This document shows positions 11,734 to 23,124 of a stretch of 64,000 nt of DNA, piece by piece. The position numbers and the translations under genes are program-made. Source of the DNA: Paramyrothecium sp. XJ0827. Its lineage: Eukaryota; Ascomycota; Sordariomycetes; Hypocreales; Stachybotryaceae. The notes under the pieces are model-generated. The model was not told the origin of the DNA. It searched no databases and saw nothing but the letters and a program-made list of their open reading frames with translations. Each line of letters opens with the position of its first letter. Within the stretch, counting starts at the first letter, position 1. The stretch spans positions 2,666,001 to 2,730,000 of the forward strand of contig JAJFPB010000001.1 of NCBI GenBank assembly GCA_020881915.1. The letters are read 5' to 3'.

Positions 11734-12386
11734 CTACTCGTCTTCAACGTCCCTGTGCCTCGCCAGGACCTTAGTCTTGAACTCGGCGGGATCCTTGTCC
11801 CAAAGCTCCGCTGCTTCTCCGTTCAATGGCGACGCACTACTGATTGTTAGAACAGTGAACCAGCCAAGGACGGCGGTGATGGAAACTCACTTGTTTGGCT
11901 CTCCCAGCAAACTTTGCAGGCTGAGGAGAACAGTTTGGATGTTGTACGCAGCCGTCCACTTATCTTTGAGAATGTCCAGGCAGATACGTCCGGAGAAGTC
12001 CACGTTGGGGTGGTAGATGGGTGTCTTGAACAGGACAGTAGGCGCTGCGTAGGGGTAGTTGGACGGGAAGGCGAAGCTCAGCTTGAACGTCAGGCCCGCG
12101 TAAGGAGTATCGTCGGGGCCCTCGATGGTGGCGGTCCAGGACAGCAGGTTGCCGTCGGCCGAGGGGAAGGCGGAGATGCCAGGTGCGGGAGACGTCATCA
12201 GCGTCATAAGTTCTGTTTGTAATCTGCGGGCTCGGGGGTTAGCAAAATCAACAGGCAGACATGTCTCGGGCTGGCCTACCTCTTGGTGACGCTGTGAGAG
12301 TCAGGTCCCTTGCGGGATGCGTTGAGCTTGGCGGCCTGGACACTGCCAGGAGCAGAGTTCTGGTTGTCCTCGGTTGAATAATCCAT
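11734..12386 (-). CDS. UBC11: Ubiquitin-conjugating enzyme E2-C (APC/C-specific E2)
   Basis: Exons 12386-12280, 12223-11891 and 11836-11734 give 180 residues (UBE2C of animals has 179). The UBC fold shows GISAFPSADGNLLSW, FAFPSNYPYAAPTVLF and YHPNVDFSGRICLDILKDKW with the catalytic Cys after GRI, then LLSLQSLLGEPN. The GISAFP and ICLDILK features match the UBE2C/UbcH10/Ubc11 group, which starts ubiquitin chains on cyclin B and securin together with the anaphase-promoting complex. A Ser-rich N-terminal extension (about 35 residues) precedes the fold, as in the family. The gene is divergent from CHK1, and the RING partner APC11 lies just beyond CHK1. Confidence 0.93.
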
Positions 12387-13308
12387 TGTGAACTGTGTTT
12401 CAGCTTATGGTGTGGCTTCTGCGTTCCAAGCACGAGATGAGCCTGGCCTATAACTATGTGTGAAAGAGATCAAAGAGATGGGCGGTGGATGGGGGCCTGA
12501 AGGAAGAGAAGGTGGTAAATCGCAGACGGAAGGCGTGGGAGTGGCGGTCTAGAGAGGAGGACGGAGTAGAGGCGTCTCTATCCGGCTTTCTGCAATCTCT
12601 GGCTAGGGGGCTGGGAGTTTGTGGAATTTGAGGATTCTTTATGAAAGACGAGGTCTCATCAACTTAGGAGACAAACGAAGGCTTGCCAAATGCAGTCCAA
12701 GTACAAACACAGAAGAAATGTTGCCGTATCGGGTGGCTCGAGTTGTTTACCGCAGCAACGGCCAATCGACCCCGGCGGTGGGGCCAGGGCCTGCCTCTCC
12801 CGGCGGCTTCAGGGCCCAACAGAGACCTCTCCGCCAATCAAGCCGCAGAACACGCGCTGCTTCTGCGACCCTCTTTGTTGCTGATTGGGGCATAAACAGC
12901 TTTACGCGGTCGGACGCGACGAACGCGACCAGAAACAGGATCATCGGCGTCTTGCTTACCTTTTGCAGAAATTTTACTTTGTCGGGTGCTGGTGGTGCGC
13001 TTGGGATATTATGAAGAATAGTGCGATTTTCTTCCATACTACACTGCGTTGTTAAGGTAGGTCTGTTGAAATGAACGTTTTGCAGGGAAAATATTGGTTG
13101 TTGTTTTTCAGGGCTGCTCTTTCCTAGAGGCGCTCTGACTTATTCCTAGCATTTGGCGTGAATTGATAAGTGACTTGCTCACAACTGCTATCACATTTTG
13201 GGCCAACTCCACACCGTGAACGGGTCGTTCCTCGGATACTCATTTGCTGTCATTGTCAACATCTCTATAGCCAGAGGAACACCTAGTTCTGGGCATTTAT
13301 ACTTAGCC
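12387..13308. promoter_or_regulatory. Shared divergent promoter region of UBC11 and CHK1
   Basis: A 922-bp gap between the two start codons. Open frames of up to 131 codons lie here but have no coding character. No TATA box or clear MCB-type (ACGCGT) site was found; GACGCGACGAACGCGACC near 12914-12931 holds CGCG-containing elements in tandem that could be G1/S-factor sites (weak inference). Confidence 0.4.
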
Positions 13309-14983
13309 ATGCAGCAGTCTCAACTGGATCCCTTACCCAGGGACCTGCCCTTTCGCATAGTCTCCAAGACTGTTGGTCGTGGTGCATATGCCTCGTGAGT
13401 TCCGCAAGACTCACCACGGAGATACGACCACTTGACTAACAGCTCGCCGTAGCATCAAGAAGGCAATACCGCTAGACTCACAAAATCCAGTTTTTGCTGT
13501 CAAGCTTATTCACAAGGGCTATGCCGTCAAGAATGGCCGCATCTCCACCAAGCAGCTGGCCATGGAGGTCTCTTTGCACTCTCACATAGGCCAGCACCCC
13601 AACATCATCGAATGGTTCGCTTCTGGCGAGGATTCCGTCTGGCGGTGGATTGCTATGGAGTACGCCGAGGGTGGCGATCTGTTTGACAAGATTGAGGCTG
13701 ACGTGGGCGTGAGGGAAGACATTGCACAGATCTACTTTCTGCAGCTAGTCAGCGGTGTGAGCTTCATGCACTCGAAGGGCGTTGCCCATCGTGATCTCAA
13801 GCCCGAAAACATTCTCCTGTCGCACGACGGCAGTCTGAAGCTTGCGGATTTCGGCATGGCTACCATGTTTGAGTACAAGGGCCAGAGGAAAACAAGCTCT
13901 ACGCTCTGCGGCAGTCCTCCTTATATCGCTCCCGAAATCCTGGCCTGCGGCAGGGTGGACAAGAGGAATCCTAGCGCGGGCAAATACTCGCCCGATCTCG
14001 TCGACATCTGGTCTTGCGGTGTGATTCTATTCGTCCTCCTTGTGGGCAACACCCCTTGGGATGAGCCTTCGCCGGGCAGCTGGGAGTTCGAGGAGTATGT
14101 CCGCACTTCGGGTCGCAGCACAGACGCCTTGTGGGAAAGGGTCCCAGCCGAAGCACTTTCACTCCTGCGAGGGATGATGAGCATCGATCCGAAGAAGCGC
14201 TTCGCCTTTGCCCAGGTCCGACAGCATCCCTGGTACACTCGACACAACACACTTCTCACCCCTGACGGCAAAGTCTCCGATCCCATCTACCTCGCAACGC
14301 AGATGCTGGAGAGCCTGCGCATTGACTTGAGTCAGCCTCTGACACTTTCGCAGCGGCAACGTCGCGCTGCTGCTGCGGATGATATGGATGTGGACTCGGG
14401 CCTCAACGCCGGTCGGTACTCGTCGACGCAACCAGAGACGCCGATCGCGGATACCGACTGGGACTGGGAGCGCCCAGCATTGCGGTCCACCGCCGTCCCA
14501 GCATCCTCTATGCCGCCCCGGGCTCAAGATGCTCGCCGCATGCTTCTTGACACTCTTGCGGACGAACCCTCCATGTCTCAATTCTCCCAAACACCCGGGC
14601 CCTCTATGACATTGACACAGCAAGCACGTCGATTCCGCGACATCTGCCCGCCTGAGTCGCTGACACGATTCTTTTCACATGTGCCTCCAGCACACCTGGT
14701 GCAAATGCTGAGCGACGCACTCCACCAACTGAACGTGCCGCTCGCGCCGGTCACGCCCAATCTATACAGCAATAACATCGCCAACATCAAGGTCCGGGCA
14801 GTTGATGGTCGCCAGCAGAGCATGCATGGCGATATTCAAATCGACAAGCAGCCGCTTCCCGATGGCAACGAAGTCCTAGACGTGCGATTCGTCAAAATCA
14901 AAGGCGATCCGTTGGAGTGGCGCCGGTTCTTCAAGAAGGTGGTTGTGCTGTGCAAAGACGGGGTCTACGTTCCGGAAGCTTAG
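13309..14983 (+). CDS. CHK1: Checkpoint serine/threonine kinase Chk1
   Basis: Exons 13309-13394 and 13453-14983 give 538 residues. The kinase domain starts almost at the N-terminus, as in Chk1: glycine loop VGRGAYAS (22-29), FAVK Lys46, HRDLKPEN (141-148), DFG (161-163), GSPPYIAPE, DIWSCGVILFVLLVGNTPWD. The C-terminal part has Ser/Thr-Gln sites (for example SLRIDLSQ, YSSTQPE, MSQFSQTPG) expected of an ATR-phosphorylated region, and ends with a KA1-like segment (VRFVKIKGDPLEWRRFFKK). It halts the cell cycle after DNA damage or replication stress by acting on Cdc25/Wee1 (family knowledge). The single phase-2 intron splits a Ser codon in the glycine loop. An ATG further upstream in frame (13198) reads through unlikely sequence. 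Confidence 0.95.
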
Positions 14984-15248
14984 AGATGTGCTGGGTTCTT
15001 TTCTCGTCAAAAGATACGGCAGCTGAATCACAAGAAGGCAGTCAGGGAGGAGTAAACATATTTGCATTATATCTTGAGCATCAGCATAGAGCGTAGAATA
15101 AGACAATTTGATAATAAGGTTCATGATTTCGTTGCTGTTGCTGGGTTCCTCTACAATCATTTGCGGACTGATCCGCCTTGAATGCCAGCCGGTTCTGATT
15201 TCAGGAAGGAAACGGGGTATCTAAAACTCCAACACTGCCAAGACTTCT

Positions 15249-15736
15249 TCACTCTGCTTGGGATGTCGTCTCATTTGTGTGGTCAAGCCATTCGAAGGCT
15301 GGAACGGGAATGTCAGAAAGCTTCGGATGGGGACGACAACAACAAAGAGCAACATACGTTGGCGACACATCGGACACTGGCCCCTGGCTGCGTCTTGCTT
15401 GATCCACTCCATAATGCAGTGCTGCATCATCAAGGTCAGTGTCAGATCATACGTTCTGGTGTGTATTGTGGCAAGTAAACAAACCATGTGGAAGTTGTGG
15501 CCACACTTTCCAGACACTGGAGGGCGTATTAGCACAAGTTGTACGTGAGTTCCTGTCACAAAGGATCCGTTATCAGGGGTCGGAGTAATCATACAGAGAC
15601 TGCAGTCGTCGCCAGGGTATTTGCAGGTCGGACAGGTGCCGTCAAAATGGACCTGGCAGATGCCGCAAACATCGTCTTCGGGGATGTCCCAGCGCCAGGT
15701 CGCAACGGTGTTCCATTCTTTGATGGTGACTTTCAT
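15249..15736 (-). CDS. APC11: Anaphase-promoting complex RING subunit Apc11
   Basis: Four small exons (15736-15595, 15516-15485, 15421-15358, 15298-15249) give 95 residues, the family's size. The start MKVTIKEWNTVATWRWD is diagnostic. The RING-H2 domain follows: VCGICQVHFDGTCPTC, then CGHNFHMHCIMEWI and QCPMCRQPFEW. The long spacer KYPGDDCSLL between zinc ligands is typical of Apc11. It recruits the E2 (Ubc11 type) to the APC/C core with Apc2. Introns are 78, 63 and 59 bp; all junctions restore conserved residues (LLSGKCGH, HMHCIM, RQPFEW). The second exon is only 32 nt. It is convergent with CHK1 and divergent from the sulfurtransferase gene. Confidence 0.93.
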
Positions 15737-16527
15737 TTTCCGGGCCAGTGGCAAGACTCAGCACAAAGGTTCCTCCCACTTTCCAATGGTGAGTTTGCCT
15801 CGAGGCAGTTTTCGGCGTCCTCGGGATGTTGTTCGACTTGAGTCGCGGAGGCGAGACAGGTAGGTGCGCGAACTTAGTCCGGGCAGTTTTTGGTGAAGTC
15901 AAGACAGGTTACCCTAAAGCATCACATCCGAAACCGGGTCGCGGAATCCTTGTCATCCAGTTGACCTGCTGCAATTGATAAGCTAATTGAGACTGAGGTC
16001 TTGTCTTCGGCACAATTGGATATTTGGAGGCTTTCATTTGTTCCGAGAAGATAATGTAGAATTATATAGTATTATCTTACCATAGTAACCACCTGTTCTT
16101 TAGTCTGTACTCCATGGAGGTCGGGAAGGTGTGGGAAGGTGTGATTTGACTTCTTACCTTACCTTGGTGGCCCAAGCTTCTTGTTTCCCCCACCCACCCA
16201 GTCACGTCACGGGAAACCTTCCCCATTGCTTATCAGCACCAACCCCGTTCCTCTCGAATACCGAGCCGCTACGCAAGAACCTTGGTGTCACAAGGTTGGG
16301 ATAGACTCACCACTCGCCCGAGCTCTCGCTGGTTAGGTATACAATTTACCCCGCACGTTTACCGTTGCATTCTCCTTGCTCCAGCTGGCCTCGACTCTTT
16401 GCTCTACTCATCCTCGGCTTCGAAGGTCAAACCGGGACCTCACTGGAGTGCACCCAGGCCTGCCAGGATACAGCATCATCGTCATTGACGGTCCTTGGGT
16501 AGCACCACCAAGGACATCTACGCTCCG
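15737..16527. promoter_or_regulatory. Divergent promoter region of APC11 and the sulfurtransferase gene
   Basis: 791 bp. An AT-rich core (AGAATTATATAGTATTATCTTACC, positions about 16059-16082) and the repeat CTTACCTTACCTTGG (16155-16169) are the visible elements. No gene seen. Confidence 0.45.
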
Positions 16528-17597
16528 ATGGCTTTCGTCGCCATCTGCCGGTCGGCCCCGGCTCTCTCGGGTCGCTGGGGCTCTCGCGGCTTCCAAGCGA
16601 CCATGTCCGCCCGCCGAAGCTTCTCCTCCTACCTCGTTACCCCCAAAGAGCTTCACGAAGCTCTGAAGAAGAACGCTCCCTCTCCCATAAGCACCGACCC
16701 ACGCGTCATTCCCCTGTGCGCGTCCTGGTTCCTGCCCAACGATGGCCGGACTGGCATCGAGGTGTTCCGAGAGCGCCGCATCCCCAAAGCACGATTCTTC
16801 GACATTGACAAGGCCATTGACAAGAGAAGCCCTTACCCGCACATGCTGCCGGATGCGAAGCGCTTCGCTGGTACCATGAGCGAGCTGGGAATCCGAAAAG
16901 AGGACATTGTTGTAGTGTACGACACCAAGGAGCTGGGCATTTTCAGCGCGCCCCGTGTTGCCTGGACGTTGAAAGTCTTCGGCCACCCCAAGGTCCATAT
17001 CCTGAACAACTTCAGGCTCTGGGTGGACCAAGGCCTACCCACCGAGTCGGGCGAGCTCTACAGCGTCGAGTGCTGCCCGTATCCGATCCCAGAGTTCGAG
17101 GCAACCAAGGTGGCCAGCTTCGAAGAGGTAAAGGAAGTCGCCGAGGATTACAACAAGGAGGGCGCCGAAGGAGTCCAGATCCTGGACGCAAGGTCAGCTG
17201 CCAGGTTCACTGGCGAGGCACCCGAGCCTCGTGAGGGATTGTCATCTGGGCACATGCCTGGCTCCATCAGCGTGCCCTTCAACGTACTTCTGGATGCGGA
17301 AACGAAGGCCTTCCTCCCCCCTGATCGGCTTCGACGGGTCTTTGAGGAGAAGGGGGTTGATCCCAACAAGCCAGTCATCTCGAGCTGCGGAACTGGTGTC
17401 ACGGCCTGTGTCATTGACACTGCTCTTGAAGTCTCCGAGTATGGATCGCCGAACGCGCGAAGGGTTTACGACGGTAGCTGGACGTAAGTATTTGCCATCC
17501 CTCCCTCCCTCTTGAGGTAGAAGTGTGCTAACCATGCACCAGCGAATGGGCTCAGCGCGTGCGACCGTCAGACAACCTGATTTGGAAGTCGGAATAG
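16528..17597 (+). CDS. TUM1: Two-domain rhodanese sulfurtransferase, probably mitochondrial (Tum1/MST type)
   Basis: Exons 16528-17483 and 17543-17597 give 336 residues. The first 40 residues are Arg/Ser/Ala-rich without acids (CRSAPALSGRWGSRGF, ARRSFSSYLV), like a mitochondrial targeting signal. The N-terminal rhodanese domain has FFDIDKAIDK and VVVYDTK; the C-terminal domain has ILDARSAARF, GHMPGSISVPFN and the catalytic loop SSCGTGVTAC, with Cys as sulfur acceptor. The CGTGVT loop is closer to mercaptopyruvate sulfurtransferase/Tum1 than to classical CRKGVT rhodanese. Tum1 passes sulfur towards tRNA thiolation and Mo-cofactor enzymes; that precise role here is inferred. A later in-frame Met at the TMSARRS stretch could be a second, cytosolic start. 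Confidence 0.9.
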
Positions 17598-18342
17598 AAG
17601 GACTTCAAAGGCAGGACGGATGCCACTGAATTCAGAAACAGTATCGCGATACCCCACTTAATGATGATTCTATAGCACCTTGGGCGTGTACGAGTATTTA
17701 CTTAAAACCGGGAAGAGAGACAATCCTTGCGCTAGCATTCAGCGAATACATGGCGGTCCACACGTTTGATTCTTGCTTTGAAGATGCTAGTATGGTTGAG
17801 GTACCGTACCCAGACAAATTGGGAATGTGAGTGTTGGGACCTTGGGGGTTGCATAACAATGGGCCGCTGTCTTAATAAGGTATAACCAAAAAGAGAACAC
17901 TCTGAAGCCGTTGATGCAGTTGAGACCAAAGGCAGGAAACACGGTGGTCTGACTAACTACAATGCCTGCTCGTTAAGCCACAATGCCACGCTTCCCCGTG
18001 GAGAGTGAGCTTACACGCACTTTTGGCGCTAGTCGCATGAGGTACACCGCGATGCGCTGCTTCACCGAGGCTGACCGACAAAGTGGGTCCGGATGTGATG
18101 CCTCACACTTCAGGCCCTAACGGCTGCACAAAGGCATTAGGGCTCGTCTAACCCAAAAGCACACGGCCGAAAATCCCAGCCCCAGGCACCCCCACTAGCA
18201 AAAAAGTTGCCCAGCGAAACAGGCCCAGATACGTCCACCACAACTTACATCCCTCCGGCCACCGACGAGACGCAACTTGCGCAGACCGAATTTTCGACCA
18301 GCACCAGGCGCAACAACCCTCCCCCCCAAAACATCATACATC
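17598..18342. promoter_or_regulatory. Intergenic region with RPS2 promoter
   Basis: The left half is the 3' flank of the sulfurtransferase gene, without features. The right half is the promoter of RPS2 and holds the inverted telobox pair listed separately. The last 45 bp before the RPS2 start are C-rich (CCCTCCCCCCC). Confidence 0.5.
18115..18142. promoter_or_regulatory. Inverted telobox pair (CCCTAA ... TTAGGG) upstream of RPS2
   Basis: CCCTAA at 18115-18120 and TTAGGG at 18137-18142, about 200-230 bp before the RPS2 start codon. TTAGGG-like sites bound by Tbf1-type proteins control ribosomal protein genes in several ascomycetes outside Saccharomyces (established); action here is inference. 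No such pair was noticed upstream of RPL31. Confidence 0.4.
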
Positions 18343-19427
18343 ATGGCTGACCGTGGCGGTGCTGCTCCCACCCGTGGTGGTGGCTTCGGATCTCGAGGTG
18401 GTGACCGCGGCCGTGGCCGTGGCCGTGGTCGTGGACGCCGCGGCGGCAAGTCCGAGGAGAAGGAGTGGCAGCCCGTCACCAAGCTCGGTCGCCTGGTGAA
18501 GGCCGGCAAGATCAACAGCATGGAGGAGATCTACCTGCACTCCCTGCCCATCAAGGAGTACCAGATCGTCGACAACTTCCTGCCCAAGCTCAAGGACGAG
18601 GTCATGAAGGTGCGAAGAACAATTGCCCTACCCAATTTTCCCCTTGCTCGTCCGGAGAGGTGTGCCAAGAAGAGGGGGAAACACAGGAGAGGATCGAGCA
18701 TACGGAGACATGTGTGATGGCGGCCGAAGCGGGCACAATGGCAACGGGGACTAATTTTGGAACTCGATTACTGACGTTTTGCTCTTCCCCGAACTACAGA
18801 TCAAGCCCGTCCAGAAGCAGACCCGTGCCGGTCAGCGCACCCGATTCAAGGCCATCGTCATCATCGGTGACTCTGAGGGCCACGTCGGTCTCGGCATCAA
18901 GACCTCCAAGGAAGTCGCCACTGCTATCCGTGCCGCCATCATCATCGCCAAGCTGAGCGTCATCCCCGTCCGACGAGGATACTGGGGTACCAACCTTGGT
19001 GCTCCCCACTCCCTGCCCTGCAAGGAGAGCGGCAAGTGCGGTTCCGTCACCGTCCGTGTACGTATTCCCTTGCCCCTTCCAGCTCAGTTCTCCGGCGATT
19101 TCTTGAAGACGAGAAATCACGGGACTGTTGTGTTTGAAAGCGAGAACTAACATCCACCCCTTTTACCAGCTCATCCCCGCCCCCCGCGGTACCGGCCTCG
19201 TTGCCTCCCCCGCCGTCAAGCGATTCCTCCAGCTCGCTGGTGTCGAGGACGCCTACACCTCGTCCGCCGGCTCCACCAAGACCCTCGAGAACACCCTCAA
19301 GGCCACCTTCGTCGCCGTCTCCAACACCTACGGCTTCCTGACCCCCAACCTCTGGAAGGAGACCAAGCTGATCCGGAGTCCCCTGGAGGAGTTCGCGGAC
19401 ACGCTGAGGGAGGGCAAGCGCTACTAA
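18343..19427 (+). CDS. RPS2: 40S ribosomal protein S2 (uS5)
   Basis: Exons 18343-18609, 18800-19057 and 19170-19427 give 260 residues; introns are 190 and 112 bp, both phase 0. The N-terminus has an RGG/RG-rich tail ([17 protein letters not shown]), normally methylated on arginine. The S5 domain shows [53 protein letters not shown] and the C-terminal [18 protein letters not shown]. uS5 lies near the mRNA entry channel and affects decoding accuracy. The first intron is large for this locus. Confidence 0.98.
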
Positions 19428-19815
19428 GCGGGACGTTGCTGACTGACAAACGTCTTGGTGAAAGCGGCTTGTGTTTGGTGAAAACGGTGCGCGGAGTCAC
19501 GTTTTTCCCATTGTGTTTTCATTTGCATTGGTCGGCCGGTTAGGGCTCTTCTTCAGATTTGGGGGGCTATGAAAATAAAGATGGCTTACGGTCTGAAATG
19601 ATAACAATTCCCAAATTTTCACGTCCCACCACTGCGTCTGCTACTATGAGTGAAGCTATCTGATTCTCCCGATATCTATGCGATACAACTGTTGGCTTGC
19701 TCAACTCATCTAACCACCAACTAGTCGTGAGCCAAGCACGGAATATTTCTTGTCGTGGTCTCAATTGAGCAGACAATCCCAATTGTCTTTCAAATCCTGT
19801 GCCCTCAGCACCCAG
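19428..19815. other. Convergent 3' flanks of RPS2 and the unknown gene
   Basis: Untranslated; GAAAATAAAG near 19571 could serve as polyadenylation signal for RPS2. Nothing else seen. Confidence 0.5.
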
Positions 19816-22800
19816 CTATCGCTCCCTGCTCGCCTCCGATGCCTGCTCGTCAGAAGATTCCTGCACTTCGACAGTCTTCTCAGGTGATCTCGGTATGCTC
19901 TTGGGAATCAGGTTGTCAGGTATGTCTGGCAACCTGAGCGGCCCGGGGTCCATGTCATCTTCGTCGTCCTCCTCAAGACCGAAGAGGCTGCGCCAGGTCC
20001 TCTTCTTCCGCCTCCTCGTTTCAAATCCTAAGTGAATCAGCTTCTGTTCCAGTCCAAAGATCCCAGCCGCGAACATATGGTACTTACGAGCTCTTAGGTT
20101 CCTCTCAATAGTTCTCTTCTGCAGCGGAGTGTCGCCTCGCCAGAACTCCATCGGACCGGGATGGAATGACCGTTTCATTGCGGCCGCCTCGCCGTACGTC
20201 ACGATGACTTCCCTTTCAGGGGAATCTGACGCAGTTTCTTGATTCACAATGGATCCGTCTGGTCCATGCAACTCGTCCTCCACCTCCCCCGGTAATCTTG
20301 GTCCACTGGCACGAATCTTGGCCTGCGTCTCCGCGGTCTGTAACTCCAGGGGCCAGCGGTCGAGGCTCCAGAAGCGCGGCGCTTTCGCTCGCAGCGACGG
20401 GTGGCCAAAGGTCCAGATGGAGTCGCGGCGATGCGCTTCTGCCTCCGCGCCGTCCGCACCCCTGAGTGTGCCTATATTCGAGGGCCATAGCATCGTGCGG
20501 TTCTCGTGTGCCTCACGGATGATATTGCGGCGCACAATCTGCCTGCAGTGGCCCTCCACTATGAGCTTCTCCTTCCCACTGGCCGGACTCGCTGCAGAGC
20601 TGTCGCCCCGGTTCCAGGCGTTCTTGAAATTCTCTGGATCGGCCTGTGTGACTATGTCCTGGTATGTTGGTGCCCCTGGGGCGGATATGGGAGCAATTTC
20701 TTCATCCGCGCCTGGGCTTGACGAAGAGCCACCTGCAGCCGCCGTGCGCTCTTGTTGCAGCCTAGCATTCTCCTCCATTACCTCGGGCAACGTCTCGCCA
20801 GTCGCGATCTTGTTGGCCTCACTTGCCAAGTGTGAAGCCTCTCGTGCCAAACCTGACATTGTCTTGCCTAGGCGGAAGGCGAGGCAAAAGAATAAATTCT
20901 CTGTCTTGAGCCTCTGTTTTTCAATTCGATCCTTGGCTTTCGAGTGCTGTGCTAGACTCAGAAGTATTTCTGACAACGGCGCACTCTCTATGCCGGCACG
21001 GTCCCCGTCGTTGGTCCAGTCTGTATGTGTATCCCATACTATCGGGGTACCTAGCCATGCGTCGTCACCGGTATCGATGCTTTGCAGCCGAAGCTGCTCG
21101 GGCCATATGATCCTGTCCTCCGGGTGTATATCTGCCTTGGCCCTGGAAATCCAGCTGTTGCTCTTCGAAGCATAATATCTGCTACTTGTTAGTATGTATA
21201 CCACTTATGGTCCTTTACGGATTGCCCCTTACTCTATCAAGCCCAGTTTTGCCATTTTGGGCAAGCTCTGAACGACTTCCTCCTCGGCAAACTCATGTTG
21301 TTGCACTCGCCCGCTGTTGGTCTCGTCATCCAACGCGGCGAGGAACTCCTTCAACGCCCTTTGCTTCCGGTTCCTGAAGAAAGACTTAGGGCTTGGGTCT
21401 GCAAGCATTTTCCCAATCCTGGAAGCGAGCAACTTGTCGGTTGTGTTGAGCGGTGCAGCCAACGTCTCGGGTTGCTTATACGACGGCTGGCATAGTATAC
21501 GTAGGAGGGATACTTCGTACTTCCGCAGAGGCGCCAAATACATGCTCCCTTGAATGTAGTCGGCAGCACGAAAGGGTGGAGCAATGTCAATCTGCCTGAC
21601 GTTGAGTCTCCCACGAGAGACGTATGCAAGAAACTCGGTCAGGAATCTCCGCGGTGCTCGCTTTCTCTGACGCTCCAACGCTTCGTATAAGCCTTCGTAG
21701 GTTCCTAGAAGCTCGCTAACCTTCCTCTCGCGCGCCCCTGCTGGCCCCGGCGTAAGCGGACCTTTCCAGTTGCGGAGCACACTCACGGAAGTGCCGTGCC
21801 CGGAAGGAGACTCGACCATGGCCTGCTGTGCTAAGCTTGCACTTTCCAAGTCATCCTTCTTGTACCTCTCGTGGAGCCGGACGAAGCTCAATGGGTCCTT
21901 CGACTTTAACTCGGGAACGTCCTTCACGGCGTGACTGGTAATCACGATACCGGCGTCCGGCTCCTTCACCAATGGGGCCGATGGGAGCACGATTGGGCGC
22001 CAGAGAGCTTTCTCTCGCTCGCTCGGTTCGTTCTCAGAGTTGTTGAGGCAGTACTCCAGCGCCGCTCTCTTGCCCCCGCGAAAAGATGCAAAATCGAGGA
22101 GCGATGGCATCTCTTCGTCCGATGCAGTTGACAGGACAAACTCCCCGTTGTTTGTGATGCTGTGAGCTGCGTTGCCTGGGCCGATTATCTTGCAGCGGTC
22201 GTAGGCCAAGAGCTCGCGCTGGGCCAGGTTGAGGCGACCGGCTTGATCGCCGGCAAGCTTGTCTGCCAGAGATTCCTCGTCCACATGCAAGGGCCGACTG
22301 ACAGATGTCTTGTTCATTGTACCCAGTACACCCGGTTCCATCCACCTGAACGATGCCACATCTTGCTTATACGCTTTGAGATAGGCATCCTTCAGTATAT
22401 CCGAGGGCAGATTGTACAGTTGGTCATGAACACTCGCCGGGTCCTGTGATAGCATGCCTCTTCGAGCATTTTCGTCTGACTGGAAGGTTCCTACGTCGAG
22501 AACAATATTTGGGCCAGGTGGCCGAACTATCCGAGTGCTCTTGGTAGGCAGAAGATTTGGAAAGTCCAACGAAAGCGCCGGCAGATCGTAGTGGAACTTT
22601 TCTACCAGCCGGTGCGTTCGAAGCATTGTGATGGCTTGCGCCAAATCACGTCCCCAGTCCTCGTCCTTCAGGTTTGCCAACAAGTACGAGAAATACTCTG
22701 TGAGCGCGGCACACTTGCGCTCCCAGCCCGGCGTCCGGTCAATGTCCTCGTCCGCGAGGAAGTTGAGCGCGCGTCTGAGCTGAACCCTCGGCCCGGCGAT

Positions 22801-23124
22801 GCTCCAGCCCATGTAGGGGTGCAAGGCGAAGTCGCCGGCTGTCGGTATGCTCCTTGGCGGGACATGATTCTTCTTCAGGCTGGTAGTGTGGAGGGGGCGA
22901 GAGGCGTTTGGTACGGGGATGCTGTTGGTCTGGTTCGGCTCTCGGGTGGACGTCGAGGTCGGAACTTGAAGAAGACCTTGGGCTGCTTGTCTTTCTTCTT
23001 GGTTCGGTCGTTTGGAGGGTGTGACGGTCTCTGTGGAATCATCTTGCGGCCTTGGTCGCTTTTTCCCCTTTGTTACTGTCATCGTCCTCTTTACCACAGT
23101 TCTGGTCTGTCTGGTAATGGCCAT
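19816..23124 (-). CDS. Large protein of unknown function, fungal
   Basis: Two long open frames join through a 54-bp intron (21179-21232; donor GTAAGG, branch ACTAAC, acceptor CAG), so that LGLIE continues as YYASKSNSWISR. Exons 23124-21233 and 21178-19816 give 1084 residues. I do not recognise a family. The first 150 residues are basic and Ser/Thr/Pro-rich (KGKKRPRPQDD), suggesting nuclear location. A globular part follows (HPYMGWSIAGPRVQLRRAL onwards), and the C-terminal exon has a helical stretch (SGLAREASHLASEANKIA), KKRTWRSLFGLEEDDEDD and an acidic Ser/Glu-rich end. There are no membrane segments or signal peptide. The start is the first ATG before the basic region; the frame is open further upstream. 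Confidence 0.8.

Noticed and set aside
20249..21175. 308-codon frame on the plus strand
   Set aside because: It is antisense to exon 2 of the 1084-residue gene; that gene is supported by a clean intron joining two long frames, the antisense frame is not.
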